Assembly (NCBI GenBank): GCA_004963905.1
Contig: SUGL01000029.1
Location: 1 to 64,000, forward strand
DNA length: 64,000 nucleotides
Reading direction: 5' to 3'
Source: Mesorhizobium sp.
GTDB lineage: Bacteria; Pseudomonadota; Alphaproteobacteria; Rhizobiales; Rhizobiaceae
Positions 44,418 through 53,161 of the stretch are shown here, piece by piece (position 1 is the first letter of the stretch; every line of letters starts with the position of its first letter). The position numbers and the translations under genes were made by a program. The notes under the pieces were generated by a model, which saw only the letters and a program-made list of their open reading frames with translations, ran no database searches and was not told where the DNA came from.

Positions 44418-46780
44418 CGGGCAAGATGCCTGTTCTGCTGGTTCCATAGCTGTCGGTAAGTCATGCAGCGGGACAGAAGTTCGCCATGTTTCCCGTGATC
44501 GACGATCCGGCCGCGATCGAGCACGACAATGGCGTCCGCTGCGACGAGCGAGGACAGACGGTGCGAAACCATGACCACGGTTCGCCCTTCGGCAATGCGG
44601 GCAAGGTTTGCCTGGACGATCGCCTCGCTCTCGGGATCAAGCGCGGAGGTCGCCTCGTCCAGAATGAGGATGCGCGGTTGGCGCAGCAAAGCACGGGCGA
44701 TCGACAGGCGCTGCTGTTGGCCGCCCGACAGGTTGGTGCCGCCCTCCTCGAGCAAGGTGTCGTAGCCCTGCGGCAGAAGCTTGACGAACTCGTCGGCGCC
44801 CGCCATCGTCGCGGCGTGGACGATCTCCTCCAGGGTCGCATCTGGCCTGGTCGCCCCGATGTTCTCGCGCACGGTGCCGCGGAACAGAAAGCACTGCTGC
44901 ATCACGACGCCGACGTTGCTGCGCAGATGCGGGAGGTCGAGCTCGCGAATTTCATGACCGTCGATCCGCACCGAGCCGTGCTGGATCGGGTACGTGCCGC
45001 GCATCAGCCGCGTTAATGTCGACTTGCCCGAGCCGCTGCGCCCGACGATGCCGAAAACCGAACCGGCCGGGATGGTCAACGACACGTCGTTCAGGGCCGG
45101 CGGAGCGCTTTCGCTGTAGCGGAAGATCACATGCTCGAACTCGACCGTGCCCGCGATCGGCGGGCGCAGGCCGCGCACATTCGGCGGCCGCTCCGGACTG
45201 CGGTTCATGATGTTGCCGAGCATTCGCACCGAGAGCCCGGCCTCCTGGTAGCCTTGCACCAGACCGACGATCTGCGAGAGCGGCGTGGTGACCCGGCCCG
45301 ACAGCATGTTGAACGCGATCAGCGCGCCCACCGTTATCTGCTTGTCGAAGACCAGCAGGGCGCCAAAGCCGACGACCGCAACCGTCAGCAGCTTTTCGAG
45401 GAGCCCGATCACCGCCTGCGCCGAGGTCGAAATCCGCCCGACGTCGAACCGCGACTCGGCGGCCTGGGCGCAGAGCGCGTCCCAGTCGCGCTGGCGCAAG
45501 GGCTCGGTCGCCAACCCCTTGACCGTTTCCATGCCGTGGATGGTCTCGACGAGATAGGCCTGACGCTGCCCTTCGGCATCGTAAAGGGCGCGCAACTTGC
45601 GGCGGTATAGCGGGATCAGCCCGCCGATTACACAAGCGGTGACGGCGGAAAAGCCGAGCACCATTGTGGCGAGGCGGCCGCTGTAGAGGAACAGCAGCGG
45701 CACGATCACCAGCAGCGAGGTGGCGTCGAGCAACGTCAGGAAGAGGCGGCCGGTCAGAAACTCCCGGATCTTCTCGACCTGCTGCATGTGCTTGGTGATG
45801 ACGCCGGCCGAGGCGCGCTCGAAGAAATCGATCGGCAACGACAGCAGACGCGCGAAGGTGCGGATCGAGGTGCGCACATCGATCCGCGCCGAGGCGTAGA
45901 CCAGCAGGATGCGCCGCAGATAGTTGAAAATCGCGTCGAACAGGACCGCGGCACTGACCCCGATGGCGAGCACAGCGAGCGTCGTATAGGCCTGGTGCAC
46001 GAGCACCTTGTCGACCGTGATCTGGATGAAGATCGGCAGGGCAAGCGCAAGCACCTGCAGAGCGACCGCGGCCACCGCGATGTCGCGGAACATCGCGCCG
46101 TTGCGGACGACTTCCGGGAGGAACCAGGCGAAGCCGAAGGGCCGGCTTTCATCGGTCAACGCGAATGAGCGGCGCAGCAGCAGGAGCTCGCCGGTCCACT
46201 TCCTGCAGAACGTCGCCTGGTCGAGGGGAAGTACCGCGAGGCGGTCGGCGAGGGGGTCGAGGACCCCGACCTTGTTCTCGTTGAACCCGAGCAGGATGAC
46301 GCTGTTGCCGTTTGTCAGCCGGGCCATCACCGGATAGGCGTCGCCTAGGCGTTGGAGATCTTTCCAGCCGACCTTCAATTTACGGCTGCGCATGCCGCTG
46401 CTGCGGGCGATCTTCGGCAGCAGCCGGTTGATGTCGTCGTCGGGCCTCAGCGCAAAGTCGTGCTTGATGCGCTCGGGGGAAAGATCGATGCCGTAGTGCC
46501 GCCCGATGGCGACAAGGCACTGCAGTGCTGTTTCGACTGGAGATCCTCCTGCGTTGCCGCTCAGATAACTCGCAGTGTCAGCCTTGACGGCGCGGAGGGT
46601 GGAGGAGCGCGTTCGGGTCATCCAGGTCAGGACGAGCCATACGAACACCGTACACAGCAGGAACTGAATCGGGGGGGACGGCCTGCGGAGCCACTCGGCG
46701 ACCAGCCAGTGCCCGGCTGCGACGAGAGTGGCGAGCGCATCGGACAACCAGCGATTCAGCTCGCCATAGAGATCGTTCAT
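44414..46780 (-). CDS. Type I secretion ABC transporter with C39-like domain (HlyB-like)
   Basis: A 788-aa exporter. After an N-terminal hydrophobic segment (36-53) comes a C39-like domain (about 65-205) lacking peptidase residues: the catalytic cysteine position is Thr84, although the second family cysteine (Cys88) remains. This is the substrate-binding CLD type rather than a bacteriocin-leader peptidase. Membrane helices span about 225-500. The ATPase has Walker A GRSGSGKS (580-587), LSGGQ (684-688), Walker B ILILDE (704-709) and His740. It would drive export of the 1000-aa protein encoded upstream. Confidence 0.94.
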   Translation of the reverse strand: MNDLYGELNRWLSDALATLVAAGHWLVAEWLRRPSPPIQFLLCTVFVWLVLTWMTRTRSSTLRAVKADTASYLSGNAGGSPVETALQCLVAIGRHYGIDLSPERIKHDFALRPDDDINRLLPKIARSSGMRSRKLKVGWKDLQRLGDAYPVMARLTNGNSVILLGFNENKVGVLDPLADRLAVLPLDQATFCRKWTGELLLLRRSFALTDESRPFGFAWFLPEVVRNGAMFRDIAVAAVALQVLALALPIFIQITVDKVLVHQAYTTLAVLAIGVSAAVLFDAIFNYLRRILLVYASARIDVRTSIRTFARLLSLPIDFFERASAGVITKHMQQVEKIREFLTGRLFLTLLDATSLLVIVPLLFLYSGRLATMVLGFSAVTACVIGGLIPLYRRKLRALYDAEGQRQAYLVETIHGMETVKGLATEPLRQRDWDALCAQAAESRFDVGRISTSAQAVIGLLEKLLTVAVVGFGALLVFDKQITVGALIAFNMLSGRVTTPLSQIVGLVQGYQEAGLSVRMLGNIMNRSPERPPNVRGLRPPIAGTVEFEHVIFRYSESAPPALNDVSLTIPAGSVFGIVGRSGSGKSTLTRLMRGTYPIQHGSVRIDGHEIRELDLPHLRSNVGVVMQQCFLFRGTVRENIGATRPDATLEEIVHAATMAGADEFVKLLPQGYDTLLEEGGTNLSGGQQQRLSIARALLRQPRILILDEATSALDPESEAIVQANLARIAEGRTVVMVSHRLSSLVAADAIVVLDRGRIVDHGKHGELLSRCMTYRQLWNQQNRHLAR

Positions 46781-46922
46781 GGCTCTCGCTCCGCGGCTTG
46801 CCGGCTGGTCGGCGCGTGGGCGGGCGCCTTGACGCTAACGGGCCTCGGCATGCTCCCGCTTCCGTTGCGCGATTTAGGACGGAGAGGGGCTCTGTTCGGC
46901 ATGAGGCACTGACGCATTTCGG

Positions 46923-47318
46923 CTATTGCTCGTCGCTGAAATTTGGCGATTTCGGCAGCCGCAGCGCTGTTGCCGCGGGTGTTGCCGCCGCAGCCGGTAC
47001 CGGCTGCGGCATCAGCCGCACCACCGTCGCTCCAGCCCCTTCCGTTTCCTCTCCGACCGGCGGGGGAGACGTGGGCTGGGAGCCCGGCTCGGCTCCCGGC
47101 GACGGCTGTGGCGAGCGGATCACGCCCGCCTTCTCGAGCTGTTCGCGCATGCCGTTCTGCGCCTGCAGCATTTGAGAGAAGGCCTGCAGGCTGGTAACCA
47201 GCCGCTGCGTCACGCGCGGCTCGGAGCCCGACAGCGACACCAGCTCGATACGGATCATGCCGTGCTTGAGCGAAATCTCGCCAAACGCGTCGACAAAGGT
47301 TTCGGGCACTACGTCCAT
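46923..47318 (-). CDS. 131-aa protein of the type I secretion locus, unknown
   Basis: A 131-aa protein between the exported protein and its exporter. Residues 1-68 look folded (ETFVDAFGEISLKHGMIRIE, then a helical QRLVTSLQAFSQMLQAQNGM region); residues 70-131 are Pro/Ala-rich and probably disordered. It has no signal peptide or membrane helix. The N-terminal part vaguely recalls DUF3467-like proteins, but this is not secure. It starts 12 bases past an intra-operon terminator, 54 bases after the substrate gene. A role in export or its control is inferred from position only. Confidence 0.7.
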   Translation of the reverse strand: MDVVPETFVDAFGEISLKHGMIRIELVSLSGSEPRVTQRLVTSLQAFSQMLQAQNGMREQLEKAGVIRSPQPSPGAEPGSQPTSPPPVGEETEGAGATVVRLMPQPVPAAAATPAATALRLPKSPNFSDEQ

Positions 47319-47329
47319 TTACCTACCCC

Positions 47330-47360
47330 AAAAAAGCGGCCGGGCTTTCGGCCCGGCCGC
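47330..47360 (-). terminator. Intra-operon intrinsic terminator after the exported-protein gene
   Basis: On the minus strand GCGGCCGGGC (47360-47351) pairs with GCCCGGCCGC (47345-47336) around CGAAA, followed by TTTTTT (47335-47330). It lies 12 bases after the substrate gene stop and before the 131-aa, ABC and HlyD genes, so most transcripts would stop at the substrate gene. Confidence 0.95.
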
Positions 47361-47372
47361 TGCGCATGCGCG

Positions 47373-50300
47373 TTAAGCAATCGCGACGTGGATCGCGAAC
47401 GGGTCGCTCTTGGTATCATTATCGCCATCGGCGATGGTTGCCGTGAAGTTCATGTCGAGCGCCTCCGGGTTGAACGTGTTGGAAATATTGAACTCGATCA
47501 CCGGGATCTTCACGGTGCCCGAACCCATGAAGAGCTGGACCGCGTCCAAGTCGTTCTTTTGGTCGATGGAGGGGATGACGAAGCTCACTTGCCCGCCGGC
47601 TTCTTGGTGCAGATCCGCGCTCTCCACCTTGGTAATCGCGCCCACGGTGATCGAGTTGTCGGCGTTGCGGGTGTAGGTCCTGTAGAAGATCCCCTCGGTC
47701 GAGGGGTCGTAGCCGCCGACCGAATTGTCGATGAAGACCTTCATGCTGCTGACCAGGAAAGCCGTCGGGTCAACGACGAAGCTTTCGTCATAGTCACCTC
47801 CCTTTGTCGTCTGGCCGTCGACGCCGCCAAGGGCGTTACCCTCGAAGTTGTTGTTGGCCACCCCAATGCCCGAGGTGCTGACATTCATCGCGGCCGGGTC
47901 GATATAGGACGGCAGGGGGTTGGTCTGGATTTGGGCTTCGGTCTTGTCGAGATTGGCTTCGATAGGCCCTGTCGCCGCAGTGGCCTTGACGGCGGAGAAC
48001 ACGATTGCTCGGTTTCCGATCGTCAGCGTCTGCACCGGATCCGGCCCCCCAGCACCGAGGCTTCCGTTCGCGGTCGAGATCGTCGTTATCGTCCCGGGCG
48101 GGGTTGTCAGCTGGATGTCGTAGGTGCCGGACCCCGGATCGACCGCATCGAATGTCAGCGTGAACGCCACCGGCTGAGGGTTGACGATGCCGTCGTTAGT
48201 GAAGTCGTCGGTGATCGTCCCGTTGAAGACATAGTTCCCGTTCGCATCGGTTGTCGTCAGCGTCCCGAGCGAGGTGTCGACGGTCACAGTTGAGTGGGCG
48301 TCGATTGTGTAGTTGTTGAAGGTCACGTTCAGCGACTTGAACCCGTCCGCGCCAGGAGCGTCGGACCAAGTGCTGCTCCCGCCTGCGGCGTAGGTCCCGT
48401 TCGCGATGTTGTCGACCGTGACGGTCGGCCCGTCATCGTCGAACTTGACGAGCAGGCCGATGTCGTTGCCGGAGTCTGTGGCGGTGTCGCCGTCGCCGTC
48501 GGTGCGGGTGACGCTCATCTGCACTGCGCCCGACGCCAGCGTGATCGTCTCATCGTACGAGGCGCCGCCGGTCGGATGCTTCAACGACAGATACTGGGCG
48601 AGGAAGACCTCGCCTGTGGTCGCGTTCGTCGCCAGCGCGAAGGCCACCGTGCCGGCGGGATCGGCGGTGTCACCTCCCGCGTTCTCGGTGCCGACCCTGC
48701 CGAGAATCAGGCCTGCGGCGCTGCCGGTGCCGTTGTACATGAAGATTTTAGTACCCGCGGTGGTCTCGACCCCCGAGTCGGTGCCGTCGGTGACGCCTAA
48801 CGCATAGCTGAGTTCCTGCGCCGCCGGCCCATCGGCCCCGGCGCTGCCCGTCACGGTCAGCAGCGAAGCGGTGCTGCGGGCGAAGCCGATTGCGCCGGTA
48901 CCTGCCACATCCGGATCGTCGCCAGGCGACGGCACGTTGGTAAACAGCGACGCGATCGTCGTCGAACCGAAGGCGAACGCCGTGCCGTCGACGTCGGTGT
49001 CGGACTGCACCCCGGCGGTCTCGTCGTGGCGCACCGATGCCGTGCTCGCAACCGCGGTGATCGACGGCCCGTCATCGTCGAACTGGAGTTGCGTGCCGGC
49101 AAACTCGCTCGCGCCCGTGCTGCTCAAGATCGTGAATCCGCCGATGTCGAGGGTGATGTTCGAACCCGGCCCCTTCGTCGGTTGGACGTTTTCGATCAGC
49201 ACACGAGTGTGGGCGCTGGTGGTGGTGTAGGAGACAACATCCCCGTTCTTGACACCCGAGATGACCGCCGTATCGCCGCTGAGGTTTGCAGCGACCACAA
49301 CGCCATTGATCTTGACCTCTGTGATGTTGACCGTAACGTCATCAGCAAATCCCTCGACAAAACCTGTCCCTGTTTCGGCCACGCCGTCCGAGTCCTTGAA
49401 GGCGGTAATCTTGACTGTGACTGTGTTACCGGTCGGGTTGACCTGGGCGACCGTGAACGAGGCCGCGGTGACGCCTGAGGTATAGCCGCTAAACTGGATG
49501 TTGCTTTCGTGGTCGGCCTCCGTTGAGTCGAGACCTTGGGGCGGGTGCGGATCTTGTTGTGGGGCTACCGTGAAATCTTCGGCCGGATTGTCGACGAAAG
49601 TGAAACTTAGGCCATTGCCCGGCCCGACATGCTGGCCGTTCACTCCAACAGTCGCGTGGGGTCCGGCCTGGCTGCTGCTGACCGTGTCGCCAGTATGGTC
49701 ATTGTCCTCGGTGTTCGGGTCGGGGGCACGCCCGGTTACCACGATGCCCGAGGTGCTGACGCCCGCGGGGTTGTTGCCGAACATCATGAACTCGTTAGCG
49801 CCCGATGGCGCATTGTCGAAGGAGAAGGTCGTTGACTGGGTCGCCGCGACCTTGAGCTTATTGTCGAGATCGACAGTGAAATCGGGATCGTTGTTGTCCG
49901 TGTGCTTCAGCGGCTCGAAGAGCGCGGTCCAGAACTTGCCGCCGGTGATTAGGGAATTGGTCGTGGTCTCTTCGACGTAGACCGCAAATACGATGGCGCC
50001 GCTCGGATCCGCCACGTCGACTCCTCCGACGATGGTACCCTCCCGGCCGAGGACGACGTTGTCGTTGTTGGGGTCGGCATAGAGGAAGATCTGCCTGCCC
50101 TCGAGGGTGAAAAGTCCGCTGGCGTCCCCATCGAGCGCACCGCCGCTCGGATCGACGAAGCCGAGGCCATTGACGGCAAAACCAGAGTCAGGCGTGACGG
50201 ACAGATCATCGCCCCCTCCGCCTGCGACTTGAATCGCGTTCGCGAGGTCGGCTCCCGCATTGCTGAACGCGGTCGAGACATTCGACGGCACGTCGGCTAG

Positions 50301-50375
50301 CGCGATGTCACCATCCTGCAAGCCAGTCGTTTCGTCGATTTTCGTGCTTCCGAAAACATTGATGGTCAGTGCCAT
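47373..50375 (-). CDS. Large type I-secreted protein with DUF5801/T1SS-143-type repeats
   Basis: A 1000-aa acidic protein with no cysteine and no N-terminal signal peptide, typical of type I secretion substrates. Two copies of a DUF5801-like module are visible: QIFLYADPNNDNVVLGREGT, then VADPSGAIVFAVYVEE (about 94-140), and KIFMYNGTGSAAGLILGRVG, then DTADPAGTVAFALATN (about 545-585). Each is followed by SLKHP/PLKHT, with FDDDGP linkers in between. No RTX GGxGxD nonapeptides are seen, unlike classic RTX toxins. The C-terminus (DPFAIHVAIA) probably holds the export signal. AGGAGCA precedes the ATG. An adhesin or biofilm-matrix role is inferred from family context. Confidence 0.88.
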   Translation of the reverse strand: MALTINVFGSTKIDETTGLQDGDIALADVPSNVSTAFSNAGADLANAIQVAGGGGDDLSVTPDSGFAVNGLGFVDPSGGALDGDASGLFTLEGRQIFLYADPNNDNVVLGREGTIVGGVDVADPSGAIVFAVYVEETTTNSLITGGKFWTALFEPLKHTDNNDPDFTVDLDNKLKVAATQSTTFSFDNAPSGANEFMMFGNNPAGVSTSGIVVTGRAPDPNTEDNDHTGDTVSSSQAGPHATVGVNGQHVGPGNGLSFTFVDNPAEDFTVAPQQDPHPPQGLDSTEADHESNIQFSGYTSGVTAASFTVAQVNPTGNTVTVKITAFKDSDGVAETGTGFVEGFADDVTVNITEVKINGVVVAANLSGDTAVISGVKNGDVVSYTTTSAHTRVLIENVQPTKGPGSNITLDIGGFTILSSTGASEFAGTQLQFDDDGPSITAVASTASVRHDETAGVQSDTDVDGTAFAFGSTTIASLFTNVPSPGDDPDVAGTGAIGFARSTASLLTVTGSAGADGPAAQELSYALGVTDGTDSGVETTAGTKIFMYNGTGSAAGLILGRVGTENAGGDTADPAGTVAFALATNATTGEVFLAQYLSLKHPTGGASYDETITLASGAVQMSVTRTDGDGDTATDSGNDIGLLVKFDDDGPTVTVDNIANGTYAAGGSSTWSDAPGADGFKSLNVTFNNYTIDAHSTVTVDTSLGTLTTTDANGNYVFNGTITDDFTNDGIVNPQPVAFTLTFDAVDPGSGTYDIQLTTPPGTITTISTANGSLGAGGPDPVQTLTIGNRAIVFSAVKATAATGPIEANLDKTEAQIQTNPLPSYIDPAAMNVSTSGIGVANNNFEGNALGGVDGQTTKGGDYDESFVVDPTAFLVSSMKVFIDNSVGGYDPSTEGIFYRTYTRNADNSITVGAITKVESADLHQEAGGQVSFVIPSIDQKNDLDAVQLFMGSGTVKIPVIEFNISNTFNPEALDMNFTATIADGDNDTKSDPFAIHVAIA

Positions 50376-50387
50376 TGTCTGCTCCTG

Positions 50388-50654
50388 TCAAAGGTGCCGC
50401 GAATAAGGAAACTTGTGGTGTGGCGGGGAAGGCGCCCGCCGTCGCTGGAGAACCTGCCGTTCGGCGGTCTCGACGCCGATGCTGGTCGGGAATGCGGAGT
50501 TCAGTCCGAGAGTCGTCTCGAGATCGGTCAGGAACCAAGCCGGCAGAGTGGAGTACGCCACATCGGTGCCGATAGGGCCGTCGCCGCTGTCGCCGGTTTG
50601 CGGTCCTATGGTAGCGATGACGGCCTCGTCGTTGAGAATGAAGCTGATCGTCAT
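50388..50654 (-). CDS. 88-aa first gene of the type I secretion locus, unknown
   Basis: An 88-aa protein starting at 50654 behind a strong GGGGGAG site. The N-terminal 60 residues (MTISFILNDEAVIATIGPQT, then SGDGPIGTDVAYSTLPAWFL) are acidic; the last 25 are basic and proline-rich (QRRRAPSPPHHKFPYSRHL). There is no signal peptide. It ends 12 bases before the exported protein's start, so the two are probably translated together. A chaperone, secretion helper or decayed substrate are all possible; none is shown. Confidence 0.65.
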   Translation of the reverse strand: MTISFILNDEAVIATIGPQTGDSGDGPIGTDVAYSTLPAWFLTDLETTLGLNSAFPTSIGVETAERQVLQRRRAPSPPHHKFPYSRHL

Positions 50655-50977
50655 TGCCGTGCTCCCCCAATCACTTGAACGGCCGCTGAAATTCCCCCTT
50701 GAGGTGCTCCTGCGGTCCTCCAGGCAAGGAAGATCGCGCACTGAATGCGGCCTTGACCCTCTATTGTTCTCTATTGCTATTGTTCTGCCGGCGAAGTGGG
50801 CGCGTCCATTCCCGGTCGGATAGTATTTCGATGAATGGCCTATCTGATCGAACGGTGTATATCGTTCGATATTGTCGGCTTGCCCAAAGCCCGGCGTTAA
50901 ATTTAGTGGTCCGGGAGGATCGCCGGGCAGGGGCCCCAACGGTGGCTCGATGAGCCGGTGAGCCCAAGAAGGGACAA
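50655..50977 (-). promoter_or_regulatory. Upstream region of the secretion operon with perfect palindrome
   Basis: No gene seen. ATCGAACG (50847-50854), an 8-base spacer and CGTTCGAT (50863-50870) form a perfect inverted repeat about 195-215 bp upstream of the operon start. Closer in, CTATTGTTCT occurs at 50761-50770 and 50777-50786, with CTATTG between. The palindrome is a candidate site for the adjacent LuxR-type regulator. Confidence 0.55.
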
Positions 50978-51616
50978 TCAGATGAAATCGGTCACCGTCT
51001 GGCGGGTGCCCTTGCGGTGCGCCGCCCAGGCCAGTTCCGCGCGGCTGCTGAGGTTGAGCTTGGTGTAGACATGATGCAGGTGCATCTTCACCGTGCCTTC
51101 GGACACATGCAACTGCTGGGCAATGGTCTTGTTGCGCAGGCCGCGCGAGACGAGGTTTGCGATTTCGGTTTCGCGTCCCGTAAGTCTGGAGGTCGCCTGG
51201 GGTTGCGTCCGTGGCATCAGGAGATGCTGGACGATTTTGTTATCGATCCATTTCTTGCCGCTGGCCACCGCATTGACGCAATCGAGAAGAAAGCGATTGC
51301 TGATTCCGTCGAGCAGGAGTCCGTCGACGTCGAGCGCCCGTATTCCCTCAACGTCGAGAGCGCCATTGGGCTGCAGGATGAAGATGATGCCGAGGCCGCT
51401 GTGCGTGGCTCTCAATCTGGCGGAAAGGCTGGCCGATTCCGGGTCCGCAATATCCAGACCAACAATGGCGATATCGGGCCGATGGCGCTCGACATGAGGG
51501 ACAACATCAACGACGCGTTGGCACTTGGCGACAACATCGTGTCCGGCCTCACGCAACACCCACCCCAACCCCGCGAGATAAACCCCACGCGGGTCCGCGA
51601 CAACTAATGTCGACAT
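50978..51616 (-). CDS. LuxR/NarL-type regulator with atypical receiver
   Basis: A 212-aa regulator with an N-terminal receiver-like domain (1-118) and a C-terminal LuxR HTH (about 143-208: LTGRETEIANLVSRGLRNKT...VSEGTVKMHLHHVYTKLNLSSR). The HTH is complete. The receiver keeps a candidate Asp55 (IVGLDIAD) but has Asp103 (GLLLD) where the conserved lysine belongs and only one acidic residue in the N-terminal pair. It may work without phosphorylation. The ATG at 51616 fits domain length; an in-frame upstream ATG is at 51667. It lies directly upstream of the secretion operon, same strand, with no kinase nearby. Confidence 0.88.
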   Translation of the reverse strand: MSTLVVADPRGVYLAGLGWVLREAGHDVVAKCQRVVDVVPHVERHRPDIAIVGLDIADPESASLSARLRATHSGLGIIFILQPNGALDVEGIRALDVDGLLLDGISNRFLLDCVNAVASGKKWIDNKIVQHLLMPRTQPQATSRLTGRETEIANLVSRGLRNKTIAQQLHVSEGTVKMHLHHVYTKLNLSSRAELAWAAHRKGTRQTVTDFI

Positions 51617-52102
51617 ACGAACCCCATCCGTTAGAAACGCCACTCCGTTGACTTGCGTCAACGCCACGCATTTCCGTAAAAACCAAATTTGATTAGAGAG
51701 TTGGTTTTAGGGGGTAGAGGGTGTTGAGGGAGCCACCGCTACTCTCCGCTCCGTGCCCCGTCAGGCATTTCTGGGCGGATGCGTCCTATACGCGTCGGCA
51801 ACCCGCCAACGGCGGGCACCAAGGATCGACAGTGAGGGCATACTCAACCCCGCCCCTCTTCAACAGGCATTGACTGCCTGTACGCCTCCGGCTCACAACA
51901 CGAGCATCAAAAGTTTACTCTCATTTGTGGAAAGTTAAATCGGACTGTTGATTTTTTTGGAAATTTGTGACGTGGGGAAATGGTCCCTTTCGACGGGGGA
52001 CTTTTGTCCCTGCCGTCAGAAATATTTGAAAATAAAAGAGAATACACCTAAATCGTGCCGCGTGGACTTACCGCGGGACCGGCGGAAAGATAGAACAGGC
52101 TT
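51617..52102. other. AT-richer 486-bp gap between the regulator and dusA
   Basis: No convincing gene. It contains hairpins CCCGCC-AAC-GGCGGG (51802-51816) and CAGGCA-TTGAC-TGCCTG (51864-51880). A mutually exclusive set follows: GTCCC (51983-51987), GGGAC (51997-52001) and GTCCC (52006-52010), where the middle arm can pair with either neighbour. It presumably holds the promoters of the regulator and dusA. Composition is more AT-rich than the flanks, consistent with an island boundary. Confidence 0.4.
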
Positions 52103-53089
52103 ATGCGGACGACGCTTGCCGTGGCACCTATGATGGATTGGACGGATCGGCATTGCCGGTTCTTCCACCGTCAGTTGACGCGTCGCGCGCTGCTTTACAC
52201 CGAAATGGTGGTCGCGGACGCCGTCATCCATGGCGCGCGGGAGCGTTTGCTTGGATTCGACGATGTCGAGCATCCGGTTGCGCTGCAGCTTGGCGGTTCC
52301 GATCCGCAAAGGCTCGCCGAAGCCGCCGTGATCGGCGAGGCGTTCGGCTATGACGAAATCAATCTCAATGTCGGCTGCCCGTCCGACCGCGTCCAGTCGG
52401 GCACGTTCGGCGCCTGCCTGATGAAGACGCCGGTGCTTGTGGCGGAATGCGTCGCGGCGATGAAGGTGGCCGTAAAGATCCCCGTCACCGTCAAATGCCG
52501 CATCGGTGTCGACGACCAGGATCCCGAAACCGCGCTCGACGCGCTGGCCGACGGCGTGTTGGCGGCCGGCGCCGATGCGCTCTGGGTGCATGCCCGCAAG
52601 GCGTGGCTGGAGGGGCTTAGCCCCAAGGAGAATCGCGACGTCCCGCCGCTCGACTATCCGCGCGTCTATCGGCTGAAAGCGAGAAAGCCGAACGAATTCA
52701 TCGGCATCAATGGCGGCATTCAATCGCTCGACGAGGTTTCGGAGCATCTCGGCCATGTTGATGGCGCCATGCTCGGCCGCGCGGCCTATCATACGCCGAG
52801 CGTTCTCGCCGGGATCGACACCGCATTTTACGGCGAGCCGCCGACCGCCTTCGACTATGCGGCGCTGGTCGACGCCATGGCGGCCTATGCCGCGCGTCAC
52901 ATCGAGAAGGGCGGGCGGCTCGGTCATGTCACGCGCCATATGGTCGGGCTGTTCCACGGCCTTCCGGGCACCCGCCGCTACAGGCAGATTTTGTCCACCG
53001 ATGCCACCAAGCCAGGTGCGGGGCCGGAAGTTCTCAAGACCGCATTCGCGGCCATCGATTTCGCGACGGCCGACGCGGAGGCCGCCTGA
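52103..53089 (+). CDS. dusA: tRNA-dihydrouridine(20/20a) synthase
   Basis: A 328-aa flavoenzyme reducing U20/U20a in tRNA D-loops. DusA features are VAPMMDWTDRHCRFFHR, LLYTEMVVADAVIHG, NLNVGCPSDRVQSGTFGACLM (catalytic Cys) and KCRIGVDD. The C-terminal helical RNA-binding domain includes TRHMVGLFHGLPGTRRYRQIL. Length is normal. It converges on the aspartic protease gene, with a palindromic element between. Confidence 0.96.
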   Translation: MRTTLAVAPMMDWTDRHCRFFHRQLTRRALLYTEMVVADAVIHGARERLLGFDDVEHPVALQLGGSDPQRLAEAAVIGEAFGYDEINLNVGCPSDRVQSGTFGACLMKTPVLVAECVAAMKVAVKIPVTVKCRIGVDDQDPETALDALADGVLAAGADALWVHARKAWLEGLSPKENRDVPPLDYPRVYRLKARKPNEFIGINGGIQSLDEVSEHLGHVDGAMLGRAAYHTPSVLAGIDTAFYGEPPTAFDYAALVDAMAAYAARHIEKGGRLGHVTRHMVGLFHGLPGTRRYRQILSTDATKPGAGPEVLKTAFAAIDFATADAEAA

Positions 53090-53116
53090 GGCTTTTGTCG
53101 AGCAGCTTGTTTTTAC

Positions 53117-53160
53117 GCAATTCCGGACGGAAAACCGCTGCACACTTTTCCTGGAATTGC
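53117..53160. repeat. Palindromic element abutting the aspartic protease stop
   Basis: A 44-bp element closed by GCAATTCC (53117-53124) and GGAATTGC (53153-53160), differing from the lexA copy at one internal base (GTGTGCAG versus GTGCGCAG on the minus strand). One base separates it from the stop of the minus-strand gene. Confidence 0.9.
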
Positions 53161-53161
53161 T

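Noticed and set aside
47373..50375. Classic RTX toxin
   Set aside because: No GGxGxDxxx nonapeptide repeats are visible, and no acyltransferase (HlyC-type) gene is present; DUF5801-type modules fit better.
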